Assembly (NCBI GenBank): GCA_007136565.1
Contig: SLGS01000093.1
Span: 1-14,286, forward strand
From: Clostridia bacterium
GTDB lineage: Bacteria; Bacillota; Sulfobacillia; SLMV01
Direction of reading: 5' to 3'
Length of the DNA stretch: 14,286 nucleotides
Below, piece after piece: positions 7,503 through 14,286 of the stretch; within the stretch, counting starts at the first letter, position 1, and every line of letters starts with the position of its first letter. Made by a program: the position numbers and the translations under genes. The notes under the pieces were generated by a model. The model was not told where the DNA came from. It was given only the letters and a program-made list of their open reading frames with translations, and did no database searches.

Positions 7503-7531
7503 ATTCTACCTCCCAGCGACGGGAGATTCAA
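7503..7531 (-). promoter_or_regulatory. Promoter candidate for yceD-rpmF (TTGAAT, 17 bases, TAGAAT)
   Basis: On the minus strand TTGAAT (7531-7526) is followed after exactly 17 bases by TAGAAT (7508-7503); these match the sigma-70/sigma-A consensus at 4/6 and 5/6. The -10 box overlaps the TAG stop of the PDZ/Lon protease gene. Transcription would start near 7497, about 25 bases before the yceD ATG. In such GC-rich DNA the match is notable. Confidence 0.5.
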
Positions 7532-8558
7532 GGAAGCTGCGATCGCGTAGGTATTCCAGGGCATCGTCGATGGTCTCCACCGCCACCACCTCCAGGTCCA
7601 CCGACGCTTCGAGGGCGTCATCGTAGTTGTCCGCCGGCACCATGAACACATCCGCTCCGGCCCTTTCGGCGGCGTAGGCCTTGAGCCTCACCCCACCGAC
7701 GGGCCCCACCTCCCCGCGGACGTTCATCGTCCCCGTGCAGGCCACATCCAAATCCCCGACCAGGGACTCTTCGCCGTCGAGTTCATCTATCAGGGCCAGG
7801 GTGAAGGCCAGTCCGGCCGATGGTCCACCGATATCCCCGGCGTCGATGGAGACTTCGCGTGGAAAGGAAAACCTGGGCTCCTCGGTGGTCACCCCGATCC
7901 CGATTATGGCCGACCCGGGGCTATCGGGAGACTCGATGAGCGTCACCGGGGCGGTGTGCTCGCGCCTTTCCCCATCGTTTCCCCTCAAGAAGGTCAAGTC
8001 CATACTATCCCCCGGCGAACGCGATCCGACCACGTCGAGCAAATCGTCCGTTATACTCGTGGGCCTGCCGTCGGCCTCGATTATCACGTCCCCGGGCTGG
8101 AGGGTTTCCAGGGCGAGGGAGTCCGAGCGAATGCTCACCACCAGCACACCTTCGCCTTCGAAGGCGACTTCGTAGCCGAGCCGGTCGAAGGCGACATACT
8201 TGGCCAGATCCTGGCTCTCCCGCATCATCTGGCGGGTCCTCTCCATGTAGTCGTCCAAATCCTCGCCGGGTCTCAGGTAGGCGGCCGTCGGCGTCAAATC
8301 GGCCCGGGGATAGAACCCACCGACGAGATAAAGGAGGGCGTTCGCCTCGCGACTGACCACGGTAGTCAACATGATCCGACCCCCGCGCGGTGATTCGGGG
8401 GTCTCGTTAACCAGGACCATTCCCGCGGTCTCCGTCGCCGACCCGGGAAAACTCACCATGTGTTCCGTCGGTATCATCCAAAGGGCGATCATCAGCGCGA
8501 TGGCCGAGAGGGCGAAAGTCAGCAGACGGCGATCTATTCTGAGCCTCCCGGATTTCAT
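7506..8558 (-). CDS. ylbL: YlbL-like membrane-anchored PDZ / Lon-type (S16) serine protease
   Basis: A 350-residue protein with one N-terminal membrane segment (about residues 12-30, no lipobox), a middle PDZ domain (about 125-205, with LQPGDVIIEADG at 153-164) and a C-terminal Lon proteolytic domain. The Ser-Lys catalytic dyad is visible: S247 in GGPSAGL and K293 in GGVRLKAYAAERAG. TGTMNVRGEVGPVGG (275-289) matches the Lon motif just before the Lys. There is no ATPase domain, as in the YlbL family. The active domain probably faces outside the cytoplasm. The ATG at 8558 has GGAGG five bases upstream. In Bacillus subtilis ylbL lies between coaD and ylbN(yceD)-rpmF, and the same relative place is kept here. 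YlbL is linked to regulated proteolysis, for example clearing the cell-division inhibitor YneA in B. subtilis; whether that role applies here is inference. Confidence 0.9.
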   Translation of the reverse strand: MKSGRLRIDRRLLTFALSAIALMIALWMIPTEHMVSFPGSATETAGMVLVNETPESPRGGRIMLTTVVSREANALLYLVGGFYPRADLTPTAAYLRPGEDLDDYMERTRQMMRESQDLAKYVAFDRLGYEVAFEGEGVLVVSIRSDSLALETLQPGDVIIEADGRPTSITDDLLDVVGSRSPGDSMDLTFLRGNDGERREHTAPVTLIESPDSPGSAIIGIGVTTEEPRFSFPREVSIDAGDIGGPSAGLAFTLALIDELDGEESLVGDLDVACTGTMNVRGEVGPVGGVRLKAYAAERAGADVFMVPADNYDDALEASVDLEVVAVETIDDALEYLRDRSFLESPVAGR

Positions 8559-8613
8559 CTGGGCCTCCGTAATCGGCTGCGGATCGAAGCGTCAAATGGG
8601 GTCGCGGATGTCA

Positions 8614-8645
8614 CCGGGCCCAGCGGTTCACTCCATACGGCCCGG
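8614..8645. repeat. 7-bp GC inverted repeat in the 169-base gap upstream of the protease gene
   Basis: CCGGGCC (8614-8620) and GGCCCGG (8639-8645) could form a hairpin with an 18-base loop. The gap (8559-8727) lies between the coiled-coil protein stop and the protease start. No T-run follows on the minus strand. I see no convincing -10 in the gap, only a TTGACG on the minus strand without a partner. It could be a weak terminator, a leader structure or chance in GC-rich DNA. Confidence 0.25.
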
Positions 8646-8727
8646 GCCATTCCGGATTCCGACTCCTTCCCCACACCCGGGCGAGTCATCCATACCGGGG
8701 CGGAGTTACAGTGTGCGCGCGATGCGT

Positions 8728-9273
8728 TCAGCTGGGCTCGCCCGTTTCCTCCTGGCCCACGGGCTTCGGGACGCTCCGGTTGGGGCGCGAAGTCTTGCCG
8801 CCGCCGCGACCCTCCCGAACCTCCTGGGAGGTGCGCAGCTCCTTTCGACCCTCGGAAACCCTCTCCATGGCGCGGCCCAGGACTCCCCCGAGCTGCTTCA
8901 GTACGTCGTCGGCGTAACGGTGGGCCTCCACCTTGATCTTGCGGGCGGACTCCTCCGCCTCGGCCAGGCGCCGTTGCGCCTCTTCTTCGGCCTGGGAGGC
9001 TACGGCCGATTCCGACGTGAGGCGGGCGGCGTATTCTTCGGCCTCCTTGACGGTACGATCGGCCCTGGCGCGCGCCTCGGAAAGGATCCGCTCCTCCTCG
9101 AGGACGACGCTCCTGGCCTGGGAGAGCTCCTCGGGAAGCATGGCCCGCAACTCATCCAGAAGCGAGAAAATCTCTTGTTCGCTAATCATCACTCTATCGC
9201 TCAACGGGACGTGCATCCCGTCGGTTACCGCCGCTTCCAGCTCGTCGATGATGCTCCAAAGATCCTGGTTCAT
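8728..9273 (-). CDS. DivIVA/SepIVA-like coiled-coil protein (often annotated 'ATPase' or ATP synthase subunit B-like)
   Basis: A 181-residue protein dominated by a charged Ala/Glu/Arg coiled coil at about 45-148. The N-terminal part, with VMISEQEIFSLLDELRAMLP (28-47) then EEL, resembles the start of mycobacterial SepIVA, a DivIVA-domain septation protein; the segment before the C-tail, VSEGRKELR (139-147), also fits. The tail (150-181) is low-complexity and Gly/Arg/Pro-rich. Homologues beside coaD in Bacillota and Chloroflexota are commonly mis-called ATPases; no Walker motif is present here. The ATG at 9273 overlaps the coaD stop as ATGA and has GGAGG nine bases upstream, so it is co-translated with coaD. 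The likely role is a cytoplasmic scaffold at the division site or cell pole, by analogy only. It is not a genuine F0 subunit b, because there is no N-terminal membrane helix. Confidence 0.72.
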   Translation of the reverse strand: MNQDLWSIIDELEAAVTDGMHVPLSDRVMISEQEIFSLLDELRAMLPEELSQARSVVLEEERILSEARARADRTVKEAEEYAARLTSESAVASQAEEEAQRRLAEAEESARKIKVEAHRYADDVLKQLGGVLGRAMERVSEGRKELRTSQEVREGRGGGKTSRPNRSVPKPVGQEETGEPS

Positions 9274-9803
9274 CGATCATCGCCTCCAGATATTTGAAAT
9301 GCGGAGTTCGCTTCCCCGTCCCGGGAGTCCCCGCGTCGCGCGAGGGCCCTTACGACCTCGGGGGGTACCATTTCGCTGATGTCCGCCTCGTGCCGGGCCA
9401 GCTCTTTGACCAGGCTGGAACTCAAGTACGCGTGCTCGGGTCGCGTCATCATGAAGAGGGTTTCCACGGTGTTCCCGAGGGCTCTGTTGGTCTGTGCCAT
9501 TTGGAATTCATACTCGAAATCGGATATCGCCCGCAATCCCTTGATGATCACGTTGATACCCCGTTTCCTGGCGCATTCCACCAGCAAACCCTCGCCCCGT
9601 TCCACCACCACGTTGGGTATGTCCGCGATGGCCCGTCGCACCATATCGATCCGTCGGTCCAGGGGGAAAAGATGCTCCTTGTTGGGGTTGTCGAACACCG
9701 TCACGACCACCTCGTCGAATATAGCCGAGGTCCTGGTAATTATGTCCACGTGCCCATAGGTTACGGGGTCGAAGCTCCCCGGGCACATCGCCTTACGTTC
9801 CAA
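9270..9803 (-). CDS. coaD: Phosphopantetheine adenylyltransferase (CoaD)
   Basis: This enzyme catalyses the penultimate step of coenzyme A synthesis: 4'-phosphopantetheine + ATP to dephospho-CoA + PPi, in the cytoplasm as a hexamer. The 177-residue protein has the nucleotidyltransferase signature GSFDPVTYGHVD (9-20), including the TxGH motif (T15, H18). It also has IKGLRAISDFEYEFQMAQTN (87-106) with the conserved K88 and R91, and the C-terminal SSSLVKEL (128-135). The TTG at 9803 is chosen because it gives the family N-terminus (MERKAMCPGSFDP, compare MKRKAVYPGSFDP) and has GGGGAG seven bases upstream; the next ATG at 9788 would remove the first strand. It overlaps rsmD by 11 bases and the following gene by 4. 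The C-terminus is about 15-20 residues longer than many CoaD proteins, with a polar tail (SRDGEANSAFQISGGDDR). Confidence 0.97.
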   Translation of the reverse strand: MERKAMCPGSFDPVTYGHVDIITRTSAIFDEVVVTVFDNPNKEHLFPLDRRIDMVRRAIADIPNVVVERGEGLLVECARKRGINVIIKGLRAISDFEYEFQMAQTNRALGNTVETLFMMTRPEHAYLSSSLVKELARHEADISEMVPPEVVRALARRGDSRDGEANSAFQISGGDDR

Positions 9804-10386
9804 GCCGTTTCTCCCCTCCGTCGCTCCATCGAAACACGTGCACGGCCGTATCCGAGTAGAGGCGCTTCCTCATCAACACCAGTTTCTCGTCGGGCGCTTC
9901 GGATTCCTCCAGGGCCGGCGACGAAGACCGCGCGGTCTCCACGACCACTATCGCCGGGCTGGCGAGGCCCTCCCAGTTCATCAGGCCCCGGAGTGTCTCG
10001 TCGGGAAAGCCCTCGCCGTAGGGAGGATCGACAAATACGAGGCTGCACTTGCCCGCCGCCGGGGATTGCCGCGCCAGGAAGTCCCCGGCGTCCCCTCCGA
10101 GGACGAGGCACCTTTCGGATACCCCGAGGGCGGCGGCATTGGACGAGATGACGTCCCGGGCATCGGGCGACTCATCGACGAAGATGGCAGATTCCGCTCC
10201 GCGGCTGAGGGCTTCGAGTCCCATGGCCCCCGATCCGGCGAAGAGGTCGAGGACGTTCACTCCCACGGGAACATCTCCCAGGATGTTGAAGATGGCTTCA
10301 CGGACGCGGTCGCTGGTGGGACGCGTGCCCATACCCTCCGGTGCACGGATGGTTCTACCCCTGAACTGACCCCCGATTATACGCAT
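9793..10386 (-). CDS. rsmD: 16S rRNA (guanine(966)-N2)-methyltransferase RsmD
   Basis: A 197-residue SAM-dependent methyltransferase that modifies G966 of 16S rRNA in the small subunit. The start MRIIGGQFRGRTIRAPEG is the typical family N-terminus, followed by TRPTSDRVREA (21-31). The SAM-binding motif is LDLFAGSGAMGLEALSRGA (46-64), and the catalytic motif is FVDPPYGEGF (118-127), the DPPY form of (N/D)PPY. The ATG at 10386 has GGAG seven bases upstream; the frame stays open 11 codons further but without family sequence. It pairs with coaD (11-base overlap), a very common arrangement. It probably heads the rsmD-coaD-coiled-coil unit, since a 106-base gap with a possible -10 box separates it from aroQ. 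Confidence 0.96.
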   Translation of the reverse strand: MRIIGGQFRGRTIRAPEGMGTRPTSDRVREAIFNILGDVPVGVNVLDLFAGSGAMGLEALSRGAESAIFVDESPDARDVISSNAAALGVSERCLVLGGDAGDFLARQSPAAGKCSLVFVDPPYGEGFPDETLRGLMNWEGLASPAIVVVETARSSSPALEESEAPDEKLVLMRKRLYSDTAVHVFRWSDGGEKRLGT

Positions 10387-10426
10387 GGCAAGACTCCACC
10401 GCCTTCGCGGATGTTTCACTGGTCAA

Positions 10427-10432
10427 ATCATA
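10427..10432 (-). promoter_or_regulatory. Weak -10 candidate (TATGAT) upstream of rsmD
   Basis: Minus-strand TATGAT matches the -10 consensus at 5/6 and lies about 40 bases upstream of the rsmD ATG in a locally AT-richer patch. There is no convincing -35 at 16-18 bases (a CTGGCA is 19 bases away), so support is position plus the one box. Confidence 0.27.
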
Positions 10433-10444
10433 AGGCAAATGCGG

Positions 10445-10463
10445 GGGGCACTGCCAGAGCCCC
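10445..10463 (-). terminator. Weak terminator candidate after aroQ
   Basis: On the minus strand GGGGC-TCTGGCAGT-GCCCC is a 5-bp stem with a 9-base loop, followed by CCGCATTTG with only three T. It starts about 30 bases after the aroQ stop and could separate the shikimate transcript from rsmD. Confidence 0.25.
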
Positions 10464-10492
10464 GGGCGGATCGGTGGCGAGGTGGCGATGCA

Positions 10493-10924
10493 TTACGCGA
10501 GCATTTGCACCAGGGCGCGCAGGGCCAGGTCGTAACCCGCCGTTCCCAGGCCCCATATTCCACCCGTGCAGGCCGGTGCGACGACCGACCGGGACCGAAA
10601 CTCCTCGCGGTCGTGCACGTTCGATATGTGGACCTCTACGGTGGGCAGGCCCGCGCCGGATAGGGCATCCCTCACGGCAATGCTGTAGTGCGTGTAGGCC
10701 GCGGGATTGATCACGATCCCGTCACATCCATCCGCGGCATCCCATATGGCGTCGACCAGGTCTCCCTCGGAGTTGGACTGGAAAAAGACCAGGTCCACCC
10801 CCAGATCCCCGGCGAGTTCCCGAAGCCTCGACTCCACGTCCCCGAGGGATTCCGCTCCATAGATTTCCCGCTCCCTCGTCCCCAGCCTGTCCAGGTTGGG
10901 GCCGTTCAATACGGCGATCCTCAC
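10493..10924 (-). CDS. aroQ: Type II 3-dehydroquinate dehydratase (AroQ)
   Basis: This enzyme dehydrates 3-dehydroquinate to 3-dehydroshikimate, the third step of the shikimate pathway, usually as a dodecamer. The 143-residue length is standard. Key residues are present: the N-terminal LNGPNLDRLGTRE (6-18), catalytic Tyr22 in REIYG, Asn73 in INPAAYTHYS (72-81), catalytic His99 in EVHISN (97-102), and the C-terminal VAPACTGGIWGLGTAGY (115-131). The start is GTG at 10924, four bases after the aroKB stop, with GGGAG about eight bases upstream. The stop is TAA. It closes the aroE-aroC-aroKB-aroQ cluster. Confidence 0.97.
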   Translation of the reverse strand: MRIAVLNGPNLDRLGTREREIYGAESLGDVESRLRELAGDLGVDLVFFQSNSEGDLVDAIWDAADGCDGIVINPAAYTHYSIAVRDALSGAGLPTVEVHISNVHDREEFRSRSVVAPACTGGIWGLGTAGYDLALRALVQMLA

Positions 10925-10928
10925 GATT

Positions 10929-12536
10929 CTAACTCCCTTCCAATGCGCAAAGGATCTCCCCTTCGCTCACGTCTCCATCGATCACCGGGTCTCCGAAATC
11001 CCTGAGCAGGACCCAGCGGAGGGATCTACCCTTCCGCTTCTTGTCGGAAGCCATGTGTTCGAGGATGGCCCGAGGGCTCGGGCTACCCCGGAAGTCTCCG
11101 GGTTGCCGGGCGTAACCCCACTCGTCCAGGATTCCCTCCGCCTCGGCCCTCTTCTCGTCGTCGAGATAACCCCGGGCGACCGAAAGCCGCAGCGCCACCC
11201 GGAGGCCGTAACCCACGGCGAAACCGTGGGAGACCGCACCACGCGTAACCGTCTCCAGGGCGTGGGCCGCCGTGTGCCCCAGGTTCAGGTGGACGCGGGC
11301 GCCGGCCTCCCTTTCGTCCCGGGCCACGTAGGAGGCCTTGATCCGACAACTGCCGACCACGACGTCGACCAGGGCCTCGGGATCTTCGTCCCGGATCAGA
11401 TCTCCCCGGTCCACCAAGAAGGCGAGGTAATCCCCGCCGGAGAGGAAACCGTGTTTGATGACCTCGGCCATGCCGTCGTAAAAAACCGACCGGGGAAGGG
11501 TGGACAGCGTCTTCACGTCGGCGACGACGGCGCGGGGCTGGTAAAAGGATCCGATGAGGTTCTTCCCCCGGGCGTGATTGACGCCGACCTTACCGCCCAC
11601 CGAAGAGTCCACCTGGGCGAGCAGGGTGGTCGGCATCGCCACCAGCGGTAGGCCCCGCAGGGTGATGGCGCCGGCGAACCCGAAGAGATCGCCCACCACG
11701 CCACCCCCCAGGGCCACCACCGGCGTCCCCCGATCCGGATTAGATTCCAGGATGGCGTCGACGATGTCGCGGGCGACGGCGAAGGTCTTCGAACCCTCCC
11801 CGGGGGCGATGGAGTGCACCGTGGGCTCGAAACCCGCCTCGCGAAGGGCTCGCTCGACCCCGTCCGCGTAGAGGTGACCGACGGTCAAATCCGTGCCCAG
11901 GTGTATGGGTCCGGGGTCCAGGCCGATCTGCGCGAGTGTCGCACCGATGTCCGGGGCGGAACCGTGTCCGACCCAGACGTCGTAGGGATCCCCGGTTTCT
12001 ATGCGTACGCGCTCGGATCTACCGCCGGAGCGGGTCGGTATCGAGAGCCGTTCCAATATGTAATCCGCCACCTCCCCGGGGGTGAGGTCGTCGGTGCAAA
12101 TCACGGACTCGGCCAGCTCGTAGACACCTCGCCTTTGGCCGAGAAGCTCGCCGACCCGAGACGGAGGATCCTCCACGTCCAGCAGGGGTCGTCCCCCCTC
12201 GCCGCGGAGGCGTTCCACTATGGTGTCGGGGGAAGCCTCCAGGTACACGGTGTGGCCCGAGGCCCCCAGGGCGCTGCGCAGCTCTTCGTCCATCCAGGCC
12301 CCACCCCCGATGGCTACGACGGTGCGTCGCAGTCGGGCGGCGGTGAGGACCGCCTCCCCCTCGAGCCGGCGGAAACCCGATTCCCCGTGACCCCGAAAGA
12401 TATCCTCTATGGACATACCGGCTCGCTCCTCCACCAGGGCATCGGTATCCACCAGGGGCATCCCGGTCCGTCGCGAGAGAATCTTGCCGACCTCGCTCTT
12501 GCCGGATCCCATGAACCCCAGTAGTACGATATTCAT
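10929..12536 (-). CDS. aroKB: Bifunctional shikimate kinase / 3-dehydroquinate synthase (AroK-AroB fusion)
   Basis: A single 535-codon reading frame holds two shikimate-pathway enzymes. Residues 1 to about 165 are shikimate kinase: P-loop GFMGSGKS (7-14), VDTD (29-32), AIGGGAW (75-81) with the shikimate-binding GGG, and RPLL (116-119) in the lid. Residues from about 178 to 535 are 3-dehydroquinate synthase: GGGVVGDLFGFAGA (277-290), PTTLLAQVDSSVGGKVGVNH (302-321), GMAEVIKHG (355-363), LNLGHTAAHALE (417-428), and the likely metal ligands E358, H421 and H437. The joint is a short Arg/Ser/Gly linker (PTRSGGRSER, 167-176). Start and stop are both family-like, with no internal stop. The ATG overlaps the aroC stop as ATGA and has GGGAGG upstream. 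The two steps are not consecutive (AroB is step two, AroK step five), so the benefit is co-expression rather than direct channelling. AroKB fusions are known, for example in Thermotoga. Confidence 0.97.
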   Translation of the reverse strand: MNIVLLGFMGSGKSEVGKILSRRTGMPLVDTDALVEERAGMSIEDIFRGHGESGFRRLEGEAVLTAARLRRTVVAIGGGAWMDEELRSALGASGHTVYLEASPDTIVERLRGEGGRPLLDVEDPPSRVGELLGQRRGVYELAESVICTDDLTPGEVADYILERLSIPTRSGGRSERVRIETGDPYDVWVGHGSAPDIGATLAQIGLDPGPIHLGTDLTVGHLYADGVERALREAGFEPTVHSIAPGEGSKTFAVARDIVDAILESNPDRGTPVVALGGGVVGDLFGFAGAITLRGLPLVAMPTTLLAQVDSSVGGKVGVNHARGKNLIGSFYQPRAVVADVKTLSTLPRSVFYDGMAEVIKHGFLSGGDYLAFLVDRGDLIRDEDPEALVDVVVGSCRIKASYVARDEREAGARVHLNLGHTAAHALETVTRGAVSHGFAVGYGLRVALRLSVARGYLDDEKRAEAEGILDEWGYARQPGDFRGSPSPRAILEHMASDKKRKGRSLRWVLLRDFGDPVIDGDVSEGEILCALEGS

Positions 12537-13714
12537 CGCAATCCCTCCCGAAAACGTTGCAGGGAAGCGAGGATCTCGGCGAGGGTGTCGGCCCCGAATT
12601 TCTCCGTGAGTGCATCGGCTACGCAGAGGGCGACCGCCGCCTCCACCACGACCCCGGCGGCGGGGACCGCGCAGACGTCCGAGCGCTCGTGATGGGAGGC
12701 TATGGGACTGCCCGTATCCAGGTCTATGGAGGCCATGGATCTTCCGAGGGTGGCGATGGGCTTCATGTGCGCCCTAACCACCACGGGCTGCCCATTGGTT
12801 ATGCCCCCCTCGATGCCGCCGGCCCGGTTGGTGGGGCGAGAAGGCACACCGTCACCGGGCGTCGGGGGATGGATCTCGTCGTGAACCCGGGATCCGGGGC
12901 TCCTGGCGCCGGCGAAACCGGCGCCAATCTCCACGGCCTTGATGCCCTGTATGGAGGCCACCGCACCCGCTAGCCGTCCATCGAGGCGTCGATCCGACTG
13001 AACGTGGCTCCCGAGGCCCGGTGGGACCCCCAGGACCCGGGCTTCCACCACACCTCCGAGGGTATCTCCCCGCTCCGCCGCCCGGTCGATCAATTCAGTC
13101 ATTTCGGCCTCCGACGCGGGGTCGGGGCAACGAAGGGCCGTCTCCTCTTCCCGGGCCCTCCATCGGCTCCACAGGTCCCCGGGATCGTCGCCCGAGGGGA
13201 AGGTGTCAGGATCCGCCTCGATCTCCCCCAGGGCGGCCGTCCAACTGATCACCCTTATCCCGACGGCACCGAGCAGCGCCGACGCCAGGGCGCCCGCCGC
13301 CACGCGGGCGGCCGTCTCCCGGGCGCTGGCCCGCTCGAGCCCATCCCGAAGGTCCCGGTAACCGTATTTCATGGAGGCGGCCAGGTCGACGTGGCCGGGC
13401 CTGGGGCGGCGGATCGGGGGACCGGCATCGGCCCCGGGCTCGGGATCCATGACCCCGCGCCAGTTGGGCCAATCCCGGTTGCGAATCATCATCGCAACCG
13501 GGCTGCCGAGGGACACGCCCCCCCGAACCCCCGAGAAGATCGTCACCCGATCCCTCTCGATGGCCATCCTTCCTCCCCTCCCGTATCCCATCTGTCGCCG
13601 GACCAGCTCCGAGTCCACGTCTTCGCGGGACAGGGGTATTCCCGCCGGGAGTCCCTCGACGATGGTCATCAGCGCCCTGCCGTGCGATTCCCCGGCGGTC
13701 AGGTATCTCAGCAC
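12533..13714 (-). CDS. aroC: Chorismate synthase (AroC)
   Basis: This enzyme converts 5-enolpyruvylshikimate-3-phosphate to chorismate using reduced FMN, the last shikimate step. The 393-residue protein starts LRYLTAGESHG with the first catalytic His (H11). It has RPRPGHVDLA (103-112), ERASARETAARVA (127-139), SRPTNRAGGIEGGITNG (292-308) and SDVCAVPAAGVVVEA (345-359). The GTG at 13714 gives the family N-terminus and lies inside the end of aroE (7-base overlap), with GAGGGGG eight bases upstream. The stop overlaps aroKB. A modest acidic insert at about 165-190 (EIEADPDTFPSGDDPGD region) is within normal variation. Confidence 0.97.
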   Translation of the reverse strand: MLRYLTAGESHGRALMTIVEGLPAGIPLSREDVDSELVRRQMGYGRGGRMAIERDRVTIFSGVRGGVSLGSPVAMMIRNRDWPNWRGVMDPEPGADAGPPIRRPRPGHVDLAASMKYGYRDLRDGLERASARETAARVAAGALASALLGAVGIRVISWTAALGEIEADPDTFPSGDDPGDLWSRWRAREEETALRCPDPASEAEMTELIDRAAERGDTLGGVVEARVLGVPPGLGSHVQSDRRLDGRLAGAVASIQGIKAVEIGAGFAGARSPGSRVHDEIHPPTPGDGVPSRPTNRAGGIEGGITNGQPVVVRAHMKPIATLGRSMASIDLDTGSPIASHHERSDVCAVPAAGVVVEAAVALCVADALTEKFGADTLAEILASLQRFREGLR

Positions 13715-14286
13715 CGGGACCGCCCCCTCAGGGCATCTCGCATGGAATCGCGCGGCGGCGGGAAGCCCGTGAAGAGTTCAAATCCCCTGAGGGCCTGGGA
13801 AATCAACATTTCCAGGCCCGGTACCACCGTGGCGCCCCCGGAGAGGGCCCGGGACACCAGGGTCGTTTCTTCGGGGGCGTATACCATCTCCAGTAGTACC
13901 GTGTCCCCCGAGAAGGGATAACCCTCGGGTAGGGGTGATGAAAGGTCGCCCGCCATACCCACGGAGGTCGCCTGGATCACGATGTCGACGTTCCCGGGGG
14001 ATTTCTCCAGTTGCGAGGTGGAGATCTCGAGTTCTTCGTGGGCCGAGGATACATCGGACGCCAGGGCTTCGGCCCTGGCCGGGGTGCGGTTCGAAATGTG
14101 CAACGATGCTATCTCGGAGCGGGCCAGGGCGAAGGCCGCGGCGCGGGCGGCGCCCCCGGCACCGAGGATCAGCGCCGACTTCCCGCGAGGATCCACTCCC
14201 CGGTTCGCGAGGGCATCCAGCATCCCGGTACCGTCGGTATTGTACCCCTTCAATTCACCGTCGACGTTGACCACCACGTTCACCGC
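13708..14286 (-). CDS. aroE: Shikimate dehydrogenase (AroE), 5'-truncated by the window
   Basis: This NADPH-dependent enzyme reduces 3-dehydroshikimate to shikimate. The frame runs off the right edge, so about the first 80 residues (substrate-binding N-terminus with the catalytic Lys) are missing; 192 codons are seen. The visible part opens AVNVVVNVDGELKGYNTDGTG, containing the conserved AVNT-like and GYNTDG motifs. It continues with the nucleotide-binding loop ILGAGGAARAAAFAL, SNRTPARAEALA (the NRT segment typical of NADP binding), IQATSVGM, and the C-terminal GLEMLISQALRGFELFTG. The stop lies inside the start of aroC. It is the first shikimate gene seen in the cluster; further genes may lie beyond the edge. 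Confidence 0.95.
   Translation of the reverse strand, partial: AVNVVVNVDGELKGYNTDGTGMLDALANRGVDPRGKSALILGAGGAARAAAFALARSEIASLHISNRTPARAEALASDVSSAHEELEISTSQLEKSPGNVDIVIQATSVGMAGDLSSPLPEGYPFSGDTVLLEMVYAPEETTLVSRALSGGATVVPGLEMLISQALRGFELFTGFPPPRDSMRDALRGRSRC

Noticed and set aside
10421..10426. TTGACC on the minus strand upstream of rsmD as a -35 box
   Set aside because: No -10-like hexamer lies 16-18 bases downstream, and the ATG is too close.
1..14286. CRISPR arrays, tRNA or rRNA genes, insertion sequences, phage genes
   Set aside because: No direct-repeat arrays, cloverleaf or rRNA-like sequence, transposase or integrase motifs were seen on either strand.

Overview
The window is a GC-rich (roughly two-thirds G+C by eye), densely coded stretch of a bacterial chromosome. 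It holds 13 protein genes, no gap longer than about 170 bases, and no sign of mobile DNA, CRISPR, rRNA or tRNA. The block rsmD - coaD - coiled-coil protein - YlbL-type PDZ/Lon protease - yceD - rpmF resembles the Bacillus ylbH-coaD-...-ylbL-ylbN-rpmF order and also the actinobacterial coaD/sepIVA/yceD/rpmF neighbourhood. With a YtxC-like protein next to it, this suggests a Gram-positive-related lineage: a deep-branching Actinomycetota or a high-GC Bacillota. The sequence alone does not decide between them.

Layout. Positions 1-2062 (+) hold the 3' part of a nucleotide-sugar dehydrogenase and a GT4-type glycosyltransferase, the end of a surface-polysaccharide operon. Converging on it from the minus strand (5765-2101) is a two-gene unit: a Wzy/WaaL-type O-antigen ligase/polymerase membrane protein, translationally coupled to a 797-residue membrane protein of unknown function with FG-GAP-like motifs. 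A good extended -10 promoter lies just upstream of the ligase. Next comes a YtxC-like gene (6621-5818), separated from rpmF by a strong GC hairpin.

From 14286 down to 6721 everything is on the minus strand. First is the shikimate block aroE (cut by the window edge) - aroC - aroKB fusion - aroQ, tightly packed with overlapping or nearly touching ends; it covers five pathway activities (AroB, AroQ, AroE, AroK, AroC). After a 106-base gap come rsmD, coaD and a SepIVA/DivIVA-like coiled-coil protein, again overlapping, then after a 169-base gap the YlbL-like protease, yceD and rpmF. A TTGAAT-17-TAGAAT promoter candidate inside the end of the protease gene probably gives yceD-rpmF their own transcription.

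Most of the window is housekeeping. The less ordinary points are the 797-residue membrane protein paired with the ligase, a nucleotide-sugar dehydrogenase lacking the usual Asp four residues after its catalytic Cys, the YtxC-like protein with a C-terminal Cys cluster, and the AroK-AroB fusion. I did not find convincing evidence of a wholly new system.
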